This document shows positions 47,403 through 56,965 of a DNA stretch of 64,000 nucleotides, piece after piece. How positions within the stretch are numbered: position 1 is the first letter of the stretch; the number at the start of each line of letters is the position of its first letter. The notes below the pieces were generated by a model. That model did not search any database and had not been told where the DNA came from. It saw only the letters and a list, made by a program, of their open reading frames with translations. The stretch comes from Chelatococcus albus (lineage in GTDB: Bacteria; Pseudomonadota; Alphaproteobacteria; Rhizobiales; Beijerinckiaceae), in contig NZ_JASJEV010000013.1 in the NCBI RefSeq assembly GCF_030067675.1, positions 29,486 to 93,485 of the forward strand. The letters run 5' to 3'. Made by a program: the position numbers and the translations under genes.

Positions 47403-48997
47403 GCCGCGAGCGCGTCTACCTCTATGACACCACCCTGCGCGATGGGGCGCAGACGACGGGCGTCGACTTCTCGCTCGAGGACAAGCGCCTCGTCGCCGCC
47501 ATGCTCGACCGGCTCGGCGTCGACTATGTCGAGGGCGGCTATCCTGGCGCCAATCCGCTCGACACGGCATTCTTCCAGGAGAAGCGCACGAGCCGCGCCC
47601 GCTTCTCTGCCTTCGGCATGACGAAGCGCGCCGGGCGCTCGGCAGCGAACGATCCGGGCGTGGCAGCGCTGCTCGAGGCCAGGGCGGACGCCATCTGCTT
47701 CGTCGCCAAGTCCTGGGACTATCAGGTGACGGTGGCGCTCGAGGCGGACCTCGAGGAGAACCTCGCCGGCATCCGCGAAAGCGTCGCGGCCGCCAAGGCC
47801 AGAGGCTTCGAGGTGATGCTCGACTGCGAGCATTTCTTCGACGGCTACAGGGCCAATCCCGACTATGCCCTTGCCTGTGCAAGGGCCGCCTACGGGGCGG
47901 GCGCCCGCTGGGTGGTGCTGTGCGACACCAACGGCGGCACCCTGCCGCACGAGGTCGAGGCCATCGTCGCCGCCGTGGCGGGCCACGTGCCCGGCAGCCA
48001 TCTCGGCATCCATGCCCATGACGATACGGGCTGCGCCGTCGCCAATTCGCTCGCGGCCGTGCGCGCGGGCGCGCGACAGATCCAGGGCACCCTGAACGGT
48101 CTCGGCGAGCGCTGCGGCAACGCCAATCTCGTGAGCCTCATCCCCACCCTCAAGCTGAAGGGCGAATATGCCGAGCGCTACGACATCGGCGTGACGGACG
48201 AGGCGCTCGCCTCCCTCACGCAGGTGTCGCGCGCCCTCGACGAGATCCTCAACCGCGCGCCGAACCGCCACGCGCCATACGTCGGCGCCAGCGCCTTCGC
48301 CACGAAGGCGGGCATCCACGCCTCGGCCGTCCTCAAGGATCCGCGCACTTACGAGCACGTGCCGCCCGAGAGCGTCGGCAACGCGCGCCAGGTGCTGGTC
48401 TCCGACCAGGCCGGGCGCTCGAACCTCATCGCCGGGCTCGAGCGCGTCGGCATCCATCTCGGCAAGGACGACGCGCGCGTCGGTCGCCTGCTCAGCGCCG
48501 TGAAGGAGAAGGAGGCGCAGGGCTATGCCTACGAGGGCGCGGACGCCTCGTTCTTTCTGCTTGCGAAGCGCGAGCTCGGGGAAGTGCCGGAGTTCTTCGA
48601 CGTGGAGCGTTTCAGCGTCAATGTCGAGCGGCGCCACAACGCCCTCGGCGAGCTCGTCACCGTCGCCGAGGCGATCGTGAAGGTGAGGGTGGGTGACGAG
48701 GTGCTGATCTCGGCGGCGGAGGGCAACGGCCCTGTCAATGCGCTCGACCTCGCCCTGCGCAAGGACCTCGGCAAGTATCAGCGCTTCATCGCGGGGCTGG
48801 AGCTCGTCGACTACAAGGTGCGCATCTTCCAGGGCGGTTCGGACGCCGTGACGCGCGTGCTCATCGAGTTCGGCGACGAGACCGGCGACCGCTGGTGCAC
48901 GGTCGGCGTCTCGGCCAACATCATCGATGCCTCGTTCCAGGCGCTCACCGATTCGATCGTCTACAAGCTCCTGCGCAGCGAAGCGCACGCGGTCTGA
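47399..48997 (+). CDS. cimA: (R)-citramalate synthase
   Basis: A 532-residue enzyme of the isopropylmalate synthase family that joins pyruvate and acetyl-CoA, giving a threonine-independent route to isoleucine. The catalytic start is YDTTLRDGAQTTGVDFSLED; metal His lie in HLGIHAHDDTGCAVANSLAA; FATKAGIHASAVLKDP is the linker-region block. The C-terminal LeuA dimer-type regulatory domain (about residues 390-530) is present, so isoleucine feedback is likely. The YDTTLRDGAQ form together with the length separates CimA from LeuA. Confidence 0.94.
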   Translation: MSRERVYLYDTTLRDGAQTTGVDFSLEDKRLVAAMLDRLGVDYVEGGYPGANPLDTAFFQEKRTSRARFSAFGMTKRAGRSAANDPGVAALLEARADAICFVAKSWDYQVTVALEADLEENLAGIRESVAAAKARGFEVMLDCEHFFDGYRANPDYALACARAAYGAGARWVVLCDTNGGTLPHEVEAIVAAVAGHVPGSHLGIHAHDDTGCAVANSLAAVRAGARQIQGTLNGLGERCGNANLVSLIPTLKLKGEYAERYDIGVTDEALASLTQVSRALDEILNRAPNRHAPYVGASAFATKAGIHASAVLKDPRTYEHVPPESVGNARQVLVSDQAGRSNLIAGLERVGIHLGKDDARVGRLLSAVKEKEAQGYAYEGADASFFLLAKRELGEVPEFFDVERFSVNVERRHNALGELVTVAEAIVKVRVGDEVLISAAEGNGPVNALDLALRKDLGKYQRFIAGLELVDYKVRIFQGGSDAVTRVLIEFGDETGDRWCTVGVSANIIDASFQALTDSIVYKLLRSEAHAV

Positions 48998-49057
48998 TCT
49001 TCCGACGACCCGGGGCACGGACGGGCCCCCGTCGCCGTCCGCCAGCCCGGAGGCGGC

Positions 49058-49657
49058 TCAGAAGCGTTCTGCGATCGGCATGACCGCCTCGGGATGGGCA
49101 ACCCGCCGCGCCGCCGCCCGTAGCATGGGGATCACCTCGTCGACATTCTCGGCGACCAGGTAGGACACCTCGAATCCCTGGCGGATGAAACCCTGCTCGC
49201 GCATGTGGGCGAGCAGGACGAGGAGCGGCTTCCAGAAGCCCTTGGTCGAGAGGAGCAGGATCGGCTTCCTGTGCCGGCCCAGCTGCGCCCAGGTGAGCTG
49301 CTCGACGAGTTCCTCGAGCGTGCCGACGCCGCCGGGCAGGGCGACGAAGGCGTCCGCCCGCTCGTACATCATGCGCTTGCGCGTGTGCATGTCGGGCACG
49401 ATGATGGTTTCCTGCGCCCCGTCGAGCAGACGCTCGCGGGCGGTGAGGAATTCGGGAATGATGCCCGTCACATCGCCGCCCGCCTCCAGCACGGCGCGTG
49501 CCACCGCACCCATCAGCCCGACATTGCCGCCGCCGTAGACGAGGCGCAGGCCGTCCGTTGCCATGGCGCGCCCGAGCCGGGTCGCCGCCTCGACAAAGGC
49601 CCCGTCGCCGCCGGAGCCCGAACCGCAATAGACGCAGATGGATCGAATCTCGCTCAT
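49058..49657 (-). CDS. LOG family protein (TIGR00730, cytokinin-type phosphoribohydrolase-like)
   Basis: A 199-residue Rossmann-fold protein. The family motifs are RSICVYCGSGSGGDGAF at the start, VYGGGNVGLMGAVA, and the active-site PGGVGTLEELVEQLTWAQLG with its Glu. LOG proteins remove ribose phosphate from nucleoside monophosphates, releasing free bases such as cytokinins. The ATG at 49657 gives the usual start; a frame to 49693 is an extension. It converges on cimA. Confidence 0.92.
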   Translation of the reverse strand: MSEIRSICVYCGSGSGGDGAFVEAATRLGRAMATDGLRLVYGGGNVGLMGAVARAVLEAGGDVTGIIPEFLTARERLLDGAQETIIVPDMHTRKRMMYERADAFVALPGGVGTLEELVEQLTWAQLGRHRKPILLLSTKGFWKPLLVLLAHMREQGFIRQGFEVSYLVAENVDEVIPMLRAAARRVAHPEAVMPIAERF

Positions 49658-49859
49658 GGCGTCGGATGTGCCGGCGGACGCGGCGGCGGTCAACCCTCGC
49701 CGGCGTCGTCCGCGCGAGCGACGAACACCCCTTGAGCACGACCGTTCCCGCGGCGGGCGGGAGGCATCCCTCCCATCCGATCCGAGGTATCCGCGCTCTG
49801 GCCCCGGGGCCGGCTAAACGGTAGGATTAAATACGGATTCTGGGGAGAAGGCCGACCTG

Positions 49860-51209
49860 ATGTCGTCCCGGAACAAGCAGATCGCCATCGTTGCAGTCGG
49901 CGTGGTCGCCTTGGCGGTTGCGGTCTATGTCTTCGGCCTTCCCGAGAGGAAGCCTGTGCAGGAGGCGCGGACGAGCCTGGGGGAGACAGGGGCCGCGGCG
50001 GTGCAAGCCCCGCCGCCGTCCTCGCCCGCGCCCGCGTCGGGTGCGAGGGACGCGCCTACGTCCGAGGCCATACCCTCGCCGGACAAGACGGGGCGGGAGG
50101 CCGGGCCGCAGCCGCCGGCGGTACGGCAAGAGGGCGCGCAAGCCGCGTCGCCCGCGTTCGACGTCGTGCGCGTCGAGCCCTCCGGCGAGGCGGTCATCGC
50201 CGGGCGGGCAGCTCCGGGCGCCACCGTCGAGCTCTTGCGCGACGGCGAGCAGCATGACCGCGTCGTGGCCGATACTTCGGGCCTCTTCGCCATGACGCCG
50301 ACGCCGCTGCCGCCGGGGACGCACGAACTCACACTGCGCTTCACGACGCCTGACGGACGGCAGGCCCTGTCGAAACAGTCGGTGACCGTCGTCATCGCGC
50401 CGGACAGGAAGCAGCAGCCGGTCGTCGCGCTCACGGCGCCGGATGCGCCGACCGTCGTGCTGTCGAAGCCGGAAACGCCGGCGAAGCCCGGCACGCAGGC
50501 CGAGCAGCGGTTGGCCGTCGCACCGGAGGTGCCGGCAGACCGGCCGCCGGCCGGGCAGGCCGCCCCTCCCGCGGGCCCCGGACGGGCTGAGCCGGCGGAG
50601 CGTCGTCCCGTTTCCATCGAGGCGGTGGAAGCGGACGATGGCGGCCGCCTGTTCGTCTCCGGCCGCGCCGCGACCGGCGCGACGGTGCGGCTCTATCTCA
50701 ACGACAGCTATCTCGCGTCGGGCACCGCGGCGGGTGAGGGGCGGGTGTCATTCACCATCGGCAGCGGTGTGAAGCCCGGCGACTATCGCGTGAGGCTCGA
50801 CGACGTCGATCCCGTGTCCGGCACGGTGCGCTCGCGTGCCGAAGTGCTCTTCAACATGCCGGCGACCGCGGTGGCCCTGCGGCCGGGCGTACCGGCGGCG
50901 GGAGGCGAAACGTCTCGCGACAAGGCCGGCGGCAGCCGGGGCGGGCTCGAGGCGGGGCCGACGGCAGGCGGGGCGCCGGGTGCGCGTGTCGCCGCGCCGG
51001 CCACCGGCGCGGACCCCTCGAACGTGCTCGTACCCGGCGTGAAGACCGCGACTGTCGTGCGCGGCGACAGCCTGTGGCGCATCAGCCGGCGCGTCTACGG
51101 CCACGGCATCCGCTACACGGTGATCTACGAGGCCAACCAGCAGCAGATCCGCAATCCGGCCCTCATCTATCCCGGTCAGGTCTTCGTCCTGCCCGGCGAA
51201 CCGCACTGA
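49860..51209 (+). CDS. LysM-domain cell-envelope protein with Ig-like repeats
   Basis: A 449-residue protein. One N-terminal membrane segment (about residues 7-25, IAIVAVGVVALAVAVYVFGL) is followed by a Pro/Ala-rich linker, an Ig-like unit (about 100-180, VRVEPSGEAVIAGRAAPGAT), a second linker, a second Ig-like unit (about 255-335, SGRAATGATVRLYLNDSYLA), and a C-terminal LysM domain (about 398-447, VVRGDSLWRISRRVYGHGIR). LysM binds peptidoglycan, so the protein probably bridges the inner membrane and the cell wall. ATG with GGGGAGAAGG upstream. Confidence 0.9.
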   Translation: MSSRNKQIAIVAVGVVALAVAVYVFGLPERKPVQEARTSLGETGAAAVQAPPPSSPAPASGARDAPTSEAIPSPDKTGREAGPQPPAVRQEGAQAASPAFDVVRVEPSGEAVIAGRAAPGATVELLRDGEQHDRVVADTSGLFAMTPTPLPPGTHELTLRFTTPDGRQALSKQSVTVVIAPDRKQQPVVALTAPDAPTVVLSKPETPAKPGTQAEQRLAVAPEVPADRPPAGQAAPPAGPGRAEPAERRPVSIEAVEADDGGRLFVSGRAATGATVRLYLNDSYLASGTAAGEGRVSFTIGSGVKPGDYRVRLDDVDPVSGTVRSRAEVLFNMPATAVALRPGVPAAGGETSRDKAGGSRGGLEAGPTAGGAPGARVAAPATGADPSNVLVPGVKTATVVRGDSLWRISRRVYGHGIRYTVIYEANQQQIRNPALIYPGQVFVLPGEPH

Positions 51210-51255
51210 GGCGGCGGCGTCGAGGCACGGGCGGTCGGCGACGCCGGCGCGCGGG

Positions 51256-51795
51256 TCAGGCTGCCTTCAGCACCTCGTCGCCCTTCTGCCAGGCGCAGGG
51301 GCAGAGCTCTCCCGTTTGCAGGGCATCGACGACGCGCAGGACCTCGGCGGGGTTGCGCCCGACGGCGAGGTCGTTGACGGAGACGAAGCGGATGACCTCG
51401 CCGGGGTCGACGACGAAGGTGGCGCGCAGGCACACACCCTCGGTTGCATCGAGAATGCCGAGCGCATCGGCGAGTTCTCGCTTGATGTCGGCGAGCATGG
51501 GAAAGGCCAGGCGCTCCAGGCGGGGATCGGAGCGCTTCCACGCGAGATGCACATATTCGCTGTCGGTCGAGACGCCGTAGAGCACGGCGTCGCGCTCCGC
51601 CAGAGCGCCGTGGATCGCATCGAATCCGACGATCTCCGTCGGGCAGACGAAGGTGAAGTCCTTCGGCCAGAAGAAGAACACCTTCCAGCGGTTCCCCGCT
51701 GTCGCATTCGAAATCTCGACGAAGGTCCCGGTCGTGTCCCCTGGCTTGGCGGCCTTGAGCGAGAAGGCGGGAAAGGTCTGGCCGATCGTGAGCAT
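51256..51795 (-). CDS. Peroxiredoxin, AhpC/Prx1-like
   Basis: A 179-residue thiol peroxidase. The peroxidatic Cys is in DFTFVCPTEIVGFD (Cys 51) and the C-terminal resolving pair in GELCPCAWQKGDE (about residues 165-167), which is the typical two-Cys layout with a CPCAW end. It removes hydrogen peroxide and organic peroxides; its electron donor is not encoded nearby. ATG with GAGGACCAG upstream at 51795; a longer frame to 51900 is not conserved. It converges on the LysM gene. Confidence 0.92.
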   Translation of the reverse strand: MLTIGQTFPAFSLKAAKPGDTTGTFVEISNATAGNRWKVFFFWPKDFTFVCPTEIVGFDAIHGALAERDAVLYGVSTDSEYVHLAWKRSDPRLERLAFPMLADIKRELADALGILDATEGVCLRATFVVDPGEVIRFVSVNDLAVGRNPAEVLRVVDALQTGELCPCAWQKGDEVLKAA

Positions 51796-51950
51796 CTGGT
51801 CCTCGTGGAAATAGGCTGGATGGGCGGGCAACAGGGGCCGCAGGGCGGTTGGGGCAGGGGCGCCGGCACTGCCGAAAGCCGCCGCCCGACCGCAGGTCAC
51901 CCGAGCATCCCGCCGAGCCGGCGCGGGTTCGCGCGGGAAAGTTGGTTATT

Positions 51951-52126
51951 TTCAATGGGTTGAACGGATCTTCCGATCCGAGGGAACTCCCCGGGAGCGC
52001 TTGAGCATTTTCCGTCGAAGCGAAGGCCGGTTTGGCGAGGAACCGAAGGTCCGTTCCGGAGAAAATGCTCCATTCTCAAAGAGATGGACGCATTTCCCGA
52101 TTCAACTGAATCGGGAAATGCTCTAG
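51951..52126. repeat. Dispersed repeat, family 2, copy 1 (full)
   Basis: Several modules occur in order: CAATGGGTTGAACGGATCTT, an inverted pair GAGCATTTTC (52003-52012) / GAAAATGCTC (52061-52070), and a 15-base perfect palindrome GCATTTCCCGATTCA (52090-52104) / TGAATCGGGAAATGC (52107-52121), ending CTCTAG. The last two modules recur in reverse order at 62376-62476, and degenerate parts at 56893-56951 and 58960-59064. Confidence 0.85.
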
Positions 52127-52284
52127 CGCCCCGCGCGGGCATGCCGGCAGCGGGGCCGCAGCGCGCACCGGAAGGCGGTTCTGGTTGAGGGGAGGTCGCG
52201 CGGGCCGTCGTTGGTCAGCGGCGGGGGCTCCGCGAAGGAGGCGGTTCCCGGAAGCGATGGCGTGCGCGCGTTGGTCGTGAACAT
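52123..52284 (-). pseudogene. Short reading frame behind a Fur/Mur-like site, possible hemP relic
   Basis: A 53-codon frame starts at ATG 52284 (GAGG ten bases upstream) and ends at a TAG supplied by the family 2 repeat. The first part (MFTTNARTPSLPGTASFAEP) is of the disordered, Pro-rich kind seen at the start of hemin-uptake proteins HemP, but the conserved HemP end (YRLR...LILTK) is absent. The iron-type operator upstream is what suggests HemP. It may be a truncated gene, or a chance frame. Confidence 0.3.
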
Positions 52285-52335
52285 CACATCTGCACCTCTT
52301 CGATGGGCGGTGCGGCGAAAATAGCGAGACCAGAA

Positions 52336-52356
52336 TGCAAATGCAACTCATTTGCA
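52336..52356 (-). promoter_or_regulatory. Fur/Mur-type operator-like palindrome
   Basis: TGCAAATG and CATTTGCA are perfect eight-base arms around CAACT, in the only clearly A/T-rich stretch of this gap. TGCAAAT/ATTTGCA arms are the pattern recognised by alphaproteobacterial Fur and Mur proteins, as far as I recall. It lies 52 bases upstream of ATG 52284 on the minus strand. Confidence 0.55.
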
Positions 52357-52498
52357 ATAAACTTCTCCTCCTGCCGATGTGACCGGCTGCGGGCGCAGCC
52401 GGCATACGGGTTCGCGGCGTCGCTCCCGAACCTGCCAGCCCGCTTGCGCAACGGATCGCTGCCGGGCGGCGCGGCAGGTCGCCGGCAGGATGGGTGGT

Positions 52499-53176
52499 TC
52501 ACCAGACCATCGGGATGAAGCGATAGCGCACGCGCTCGGCGTAGGCGGCGTAACCCTGGAGCTCGGCTCGCAGGGTGCGTTCCTCCAGCACGGCGCGCGC
52601 CGCGAGCCCCATGGTCAGCAGCGGCGTCGCCGCCAACCCGTACCAGGAACCGAGGAGGAGGGGCGTGCCAAGGAAGAAGAGGAGGGCGCCCGCATACATC
52701 GGGTGCCGCACATACGCATAGGGGCCGCTGCTCACGACGCGATGCCCGCGCTCTCGCTGCACCTTCACGACAGGGGCGGCGAAGCTGTTGGCGCGAAAGG
52801 CGAGGAAGGTGACGGCGAGCGACAGGGCGAGGAGAAGGGCGCCGGGGACCTGCAGCCAGAGCGGCATGTGCGACCAGCTGAAGCGCGCCGCGTCGAGCGC
52901 GATGAGCGCGAGCCAGGCGCACCAGGCGGCGACGATGCCGACCATGAAGACCTTGTCCCAGGTCTTCTGCTCGGCCTGCATCAGCGGCGACAGGCGCTCG
53001 GCGAGCAGCCCCGGATCGTGCTTCGCCAGCCACAGGCCGACGACCAGGCCGCCGAAGCCGGTGATGGCGAGATAGATCCAGGCGGCGGGCCAGAGGATCG
53101 TGCCAGCCCCGACGAAGAGCACCGCCCCCATGCCGCCGGTCCACAGTGCGGTCTGCACGATGAGTCTGAGAACCAT
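52499..53176 (-). CDS. Isoprenylcysteine carboxyl methyltransferase-like membrane protein
   Basis: A 225-residue inner-membrane protein with about five hydrophobic segments. The C-terminal half has the phospholipid/isoprenylcysteine methyltransferase block GHRVVSSGPYAYVRHPMYAG, followed by LEERTLRAELQGYAAYAERV, whose Arg-His-Pro and Glu-Glu residues bind the SAM cofactor in the family. Bacterial members methylate unknown lipids or small molecules. The ATG at 53176 is preferred since the upstream extension to 53263 is not membrane-like. Confidence 0.87.
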   Translation of the reverse strand: MVLRLIVQTALWTGGMGAVLFVGAGTILWPAAWIYLAITGFGGLVVGLWLAKHDPGLLAERLSPLMQAEQKTWDKVFMVGIVAAWCAWLALIALDAARFSWSHMPLWLQVPGALLLALSLAVTFLAFRANSFAAPVVKVQRERGHRVVSSGPYAYVRHPMYAGALLFFLGTPLLLGSWYGLAATPLLTMGLAARAVLEERTLRAELQGYAAYAERVRYRFIPMVW

Positions 53177-53418
53177 GGCGCGGTGTCCCCGGCGATGGCG
53201 CCCCGCGCGGGCATCGTGACAAGCATAGCCCATTTCGGGCGCTGCGATGGCCGGTCCGCCCATCGCCCTTGACGCAGGTCAAGGCGCCTCGACACCGAAG
53301 GCGCATGGTGGTGCGCGCAGCCGACAAGGCGGGACGGACGGCGAGGGGGCCGGCGGACCCGGCGGGGCTGGCCGGATTGCGGGCGCGCGAGCCTCGGATG
53401 AACGGGGGAGACGCGACC

Positions 53419-53724
53419 ATGGCCAACGCCACCGACCAGATGCGGCCCGGGGCCGCGGCTGCCGAGGTTCCCCAAGTGTCCGCGCCTGCGCTGGGCATGA
53501 CGCTCGCCGCCTTCGCGGCGCTCTCGTTCCTGCTGTGCGTGCTCCTGGGTGCCGTCTCCCCGGATTGGGGCCTGCACAGGCCGTGGCTCCAGTTCTACCT
53601 GGGCCTGACCGGCTTCGATCTGCGCAGCATCGTCCTCGGGCTCGCGCAGAGCCTTGTCTACGGCGGTCATGCCGGCGTCCTGACCGGCCTCTTGTTCAAC
53701 TTCTTCAGCCGGCGCCTCGGCTGA
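53419..53724 (+). CDS. Small membrane protein, DUF5676/holin-like
   Basis: A 101-residue protein with two hydrophobic segments, LGMTLAAFAALSFLLCVLLG and the later LAQSLVYGGHAGVLTGLLFN, ending FFSRRLG. The pattern, including the aromatic loop between the segments and the Gly-rich second segment, resembles the DUF5676 membrane proteins often found near metal-efflux genes. Function is not known. GGGGGAG lies eight bases before ATG 53419. Confidence 0.65.
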   Translation: MANATDQMRPGAAAAEVPQVSAPALGMTLAAFAALSFLLCVLLGAVSPDWGLHRPWLQFYLGLTGFDLRSIVLGLAQSLVYGGHAGVLTGLLFNFFSRRLG

Positions 53725-53881
53725 GCCGCGCCGCCGTCGCGCAAACGCTTGTCGCGGCCCGGCCGGCCGCAGGCCAGCGCGGGGCGTGCGGGGCCGCCGG
53801 CCAGGGCGGCGGCGCATACGGGGGTGTACGCCGCGCGGGCTCGACCTATATGTGGGCGAGTGTTTCTCTGGAATCGTTCCG

Positions 53882-55828
53882 ATGTCCGCTCCCACAGCGG
53901 AGGCCGGGGCTTCGGCCCACGCCCTCGAGCCCGCCGCGTCTCTACACTCCGCCGCGACCGCGCCTGCCGCCCGCCCGGGCATGGGGGCCACCCTGCGGCG
54001 ACTGTGGCCCTATCTGTGGCCGCACGATCGGGGCGACCTGCGCCTGCGCATCTATCTCGCCTTCGCGCTGCTGATGGTCGCCAAGCTGGTGACCGTGCTG
54101 ATGCCCTACAGCTTCAAGTGGGCGACCGACGCGCTCACCGGCGAGCTGAACGGCGGCGCGGCACAGGCGGGCACGGCGTCGCTGTGGGCCGGAGCCGTTT
54201 TCCTCACCGTGCTCTACGGCGCCACGCGCATCCTCATGTCGGTGCTCACGCAGGTGCGCGACGGCATGTTCGCGTCCGTTGCCATGAATGCGGTGCGGCG
54301 GCTGGCGCTCGAGACCTTTCGGCACATGCACCGGCTGTCGCTGCGCTTCCACCTCGAGCGCAAGACGGGCGGCCTGACGCGCGTGCTGGAACGAGGCCGC
54401 AACGGCATCGAGGAGATCGTGCGGCTCGTCGTGCTGCAGCTCGTGCCGACCATCGTCGAGTTCGTGCTCGTCATGGCCGTGCTCTGGTGGCAGTTCGATT
54501 GGCGCTACGCGGCGATCGTCTTCGTCATGGTGGCGCTCTACCTCGCCTACACCTACAAGGCCACCGAGTGGCGGATCGCCATCCGCAGGCGCATGAACGA
54601 GTCGGACACCGACGCCAACACGAAGGCGGTCGACTCTCTCCTCAACTACGAGACGGTCAAGTATTTCGGGGCGGAGGCGCGCGAAACCGCCCGCTACGAC
54701 AAGTCGATGGAGCGCTACGAGCGGGCGAGCATCCAGACCTATACGTCGCTCGCGGTGCTCAACGCCGGTCAGGCGGTCATCTTCACCATCGGCCTGACGC
54801 TCGCCATGGTGCTCGCCGTCTACGACGTGCGCGCCGGCCTTACCACGGTCGGCGGCTTCGTCATGATCAACGCCATGCTGATCCAGCTCTACATCCCCTT
54901 GAACTTCATGGGGATGCTCTATCGCGAGATCAAGCAGGCGCTCATCGACATCGACGACATGTTCGGCATCCTGGAGCGCGATCCCGAGGTGGTGGACAGG
55001 CCGGGCGCCCGCCCGCTCGTCGTAAGCCGCGGCACCGTCGCCTTCGAGGACGTGTGCTTCTCCTACGTGCCCGAGCGCCCGATCCTCAAGGGAGTGAGTT
55101 TCTCGGTACCGGCGGGCAAAACGGTCGCCATCGTCGGGCCCTCGGGCGCCGGCAAGTCGACGATCTCGCGGCTGCTCTTCCGCTTCTACGAGCCATCCGG
55201 CGGGCGCATCCTCATCGACGGGCAGGACATCGCCGAGGTGACGCAGGATTCGCTGCGCGCCGCCATCGGCATGGTTCCGCAGGATACCGTGCTGTTCAAC
55301 GACATCATCGGCTACAACATCCGCTATGGCCGCTGGAACGCGACCGACGAGGAGGTGGCGGAAGCCGCGCGCCTCGCCCAGATCGACCGGTTCATCCTCT
55401 CGCTGCCGGAAGGCTACGACACGCCAGTGGGCGAGCGCGGCCTGAAGCTCTCGGGCGGCGAAAAGCAGCGCGTGGCCATCGCGCGGACGATTCTCAAGGG
55501 ACCGCCCATCCTCGTCCTCGACGAGGCGACATCGGCCCTCGACAGCTTCACCGAGCGCGAGATCCAGGACGCGCTCGACCGTGTGTCGCGCGGTCGCACC
55601 ACGCTCGTCATCGCCCATCGTCTGTCCACCGTGGTCGGCGCCGACGAGATCATCGTGCTCGACAGGGGTGTCATCGCCGAGCGCGGCACGCATGTGGAGC
55701 TTCTGGCGCAGCGCGGCATCTACGCCGCCATGTGGGATCGCCAGCGGCAGGCCGAGGCTGCGCGCGAGACCCTCAAGCGCGCCGAGGAGGAGGAGGAAGA
55801 GAGCGTGCGCGTCACTCTCTCTGCTTGA
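53882..55828 (+). CDS. ABC exporter of the ATM1/HMT type (fused membrane and ATPase domains)
   Basis: A 648-residue half-transporter that works as a dimer. Membrane domain about residues 50-350 with six helices; ATPase domain about 385-620 with Walker [10 protein letters not shown], signature LSGGEKQR, Walker [13 protein letters not shown] and the His loop IAHRLS. The segment [15 protein letters not shown] is the family mark of ATM1-type exporters, which move glutathione-linked or sulfur compounds and relate to iron-sulfur assembly and metal tolerance. The C-terminus ends in an acidic stretch of Glu residues. ATG at 53882. Confidence 0.93.
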   Translation: MSAPTAEAGASAHALEPAASLHSAATAPAARPGMGATLRRLWPYLWPHDRGDLRLRIYLAFALLMVAKLVTVLMPYSFKWATDALTGELNGGAAQAGTASLWAGAVFLTVLYGATRILMSVLTQVRDGMFASVAMNAVRRLALETFRHMHRLSLRFHLERKTGGLTRVLERGRNGIEEIVRLVVLQLVPTIVEFVLVMAVLWWQFDWRYAAIVFVMVALYLAYTYKATEWRIAIRRRMNESDTDANTKAVDSLLNYETVKYFGAEARETARYDKSMERYERASIQTYTSLAVLNAGQAVIFTIGLTLAMVLAVYDVRAGLTTVGGFVMINAMLIQLYIPLNFMGMLYREIKQALIDIDDMFGILERDPEVVDRPGARPLVVSRGTVAFEDVCFSYVPERPILKGVSFSVPAGKTVAIVGPSGAGKSTISRLLFRFYEPSGGRILIDGQDIAEVTQDSLRAAIGMVPQDTVLFNDIIGYNIRYGRWNATDEEVAEAARLAQIDRFILSLPEGYDTPVGERGLKLSGGEKQRVAIARTILKGPPILVLDEATSALDSFTEREIQDALDRVSRGRTTLVIAHRLSTVVGADEIIVLDRGVIAERGTHVELLAQRGIYAAMWDRQRQAEAARETLKRAEEEEEESVRVTLSA

Positions 55829-56067
55829 CGCTGCCGGGCGGCGGTGCGATCCGAAACGCGCTTTCGGTGCGGAGGTGCCGCGGACGCCGGTTCGCGGCCG
55901 GCGCCCGTGCCGACGGCGAGCGTTTCAAGACGGCGAGACGCGGGGTGTTGGTCCCGACGTCGCTGCTTTTCGGTTCCGCAGGGAGAAGGCCGGCGAGGCG
56001 GGGTTGGCGCGTGCCACCCGCAGACCGGCCCATCCCGGACGGGACGAAGCGAACAGAGCGAGCTGCC

Positions 56068-56766
56068 ATGTCCATCCTCGATTCCGTCCGCCGGGTGCTG
56101 ACCCCCATCCACAAGGAGGGTTATCCCTTCATCGCCATCGCGGCGGTGGCCTCGCTCGTGCTCGGCCACCTGTGGGCGCCCTTCGGATGGGCCGGCCTCG
56201 TGATCACGCTGTGGGTCTGCTACTTCTTCCGGGATCCCGAGCGGGTGACGCCGCAGCGCGAGGGGCTCGTCGTCGCGCCCGCCGACGGCCGCATCAGCCA
56301 GATCGTGGCCGCACTGCCGCCGCCGGAGCTCGGCCTGTCCGACGAGCCGCTGACGCGTGTGTCGATCTTCATGGACGTGTTCGACTGCCACGTGAACCGC
56401 AGCCCGGTGGCGGGACGCGTCGAGAAGATCGCCTACCGGCCCGGCCTCTTCATCAATGCCGACCTCGACAAGGCGAGCGAGGACAACGAGCGCAACGGCC
56501 TGGTCATCGACAGCGCGGGCACGCGCTTCGGCATGGTGCAGATCGCCGGCCTCGTCGCGCGCCGCATCGTGAGTTTCGTCAAGGAAGGCGACACGCTCGC
56601 GGCCGGCGAGCGCTTCGGCCTCATCCGCTTCGGCTCCCGCGTCGACGTCTATCTTCCCGCGGGCGTGCTGCCGCTGGTCGGCGTCGGCCAGCGCACAGTT
56701 GCCGGCGAGACCGTCATCGCCGACCTGCGCTCGACCGAGGGGCCCCGCAGCTTCCGCGCCGACTGA
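56068..56766 (+). CDS. psd: Phosphatidylserine decarboxylase (short form)
   Basis: A 232-residue proenzyme that makes phosphatidylethanolamine from phosphatidylserine. N-terminal membrane segments are at about residues 20-55. [20 protein letters not shown] is the family block, and self-cleavage is expected at the Gly-Ser of [11 protein letters not shown], giving the pyruvoyl group. The short form is normal for alphaproteobacteria. An apparent 1005-residue frame from 53749 is an artefact of the shared frame; only this part is real. ATG at 56068. pssA follows at 56966. Confidence 0.93.
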   Translation: MSILDSVRRVLTPIHKEGYPFIAIAAVASLVLGHLWAPFGWAGLVITLWVCYFFRDPERVTPQREGLVVAPADGRISQIVAALPPPELGLSDEPLTRVSIFMDVFDCHVNRSPVAGRVEKIAYRPGLFINADLDKASEDNERNGLVIDSAGTRFGMVQIAGLVARRIVSFVKEGDTLAAGERFGLIRFGSRVDVYLPAGVLPLVGVGQRTVAGETVIADLRSTEGPRSFRAD

Positions 56767-56892
56767 GGCGGCGCGGTGCGGGGCTCGCTTGCCGGCAGGC
56801 AAGGCGGGCCCTATCCTCGCACCTCCTTCAGTCGGGAGCGCTTCTCGCCGAGATGAATGCCGGCGCGATGGGTTTCGCGGGCCAGCGTCGGC

Positions 56893-56951
56893 GAGAATGC
56901 TCTGATTTCAATAGGTTGGACGAGTTTTCCGATTCAGGGAGATCGGAAGAC
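56893..56951. repeat. Dispersed repeat, family 2, degenerate copy
   Basis: GAGAATGCTC, then TTTCAATAGGTTGGACGAG and TTTTCCGATTCAGGGAGATCGGAAGA. The CAAT-GGTTG module matches 51952-51965 and the TTCCGAT/ATCGGAA arms match the family 2 palindrome in weakened form. Confidence 0.65.
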
Positions 56952-56965
56952 GCCGCAAGGCCCCG

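Noticed and set aside
52076..52405. A 109-residue minus-strand frame across the repeat and operator
   Set aside because: It runs through the Fur/Mur-like palindrome and the repeat, has no ribosome-binding site at its start, and reads like chance sequence.
53749..56766. An apparent 1005-residue protein fusing unknown sequence to phosphatidylserine decarboxylase
   Set aside because: The first three quarters are an off-frame reading of the ABC exporter. Only the part from ATG 56068 is a real gene.
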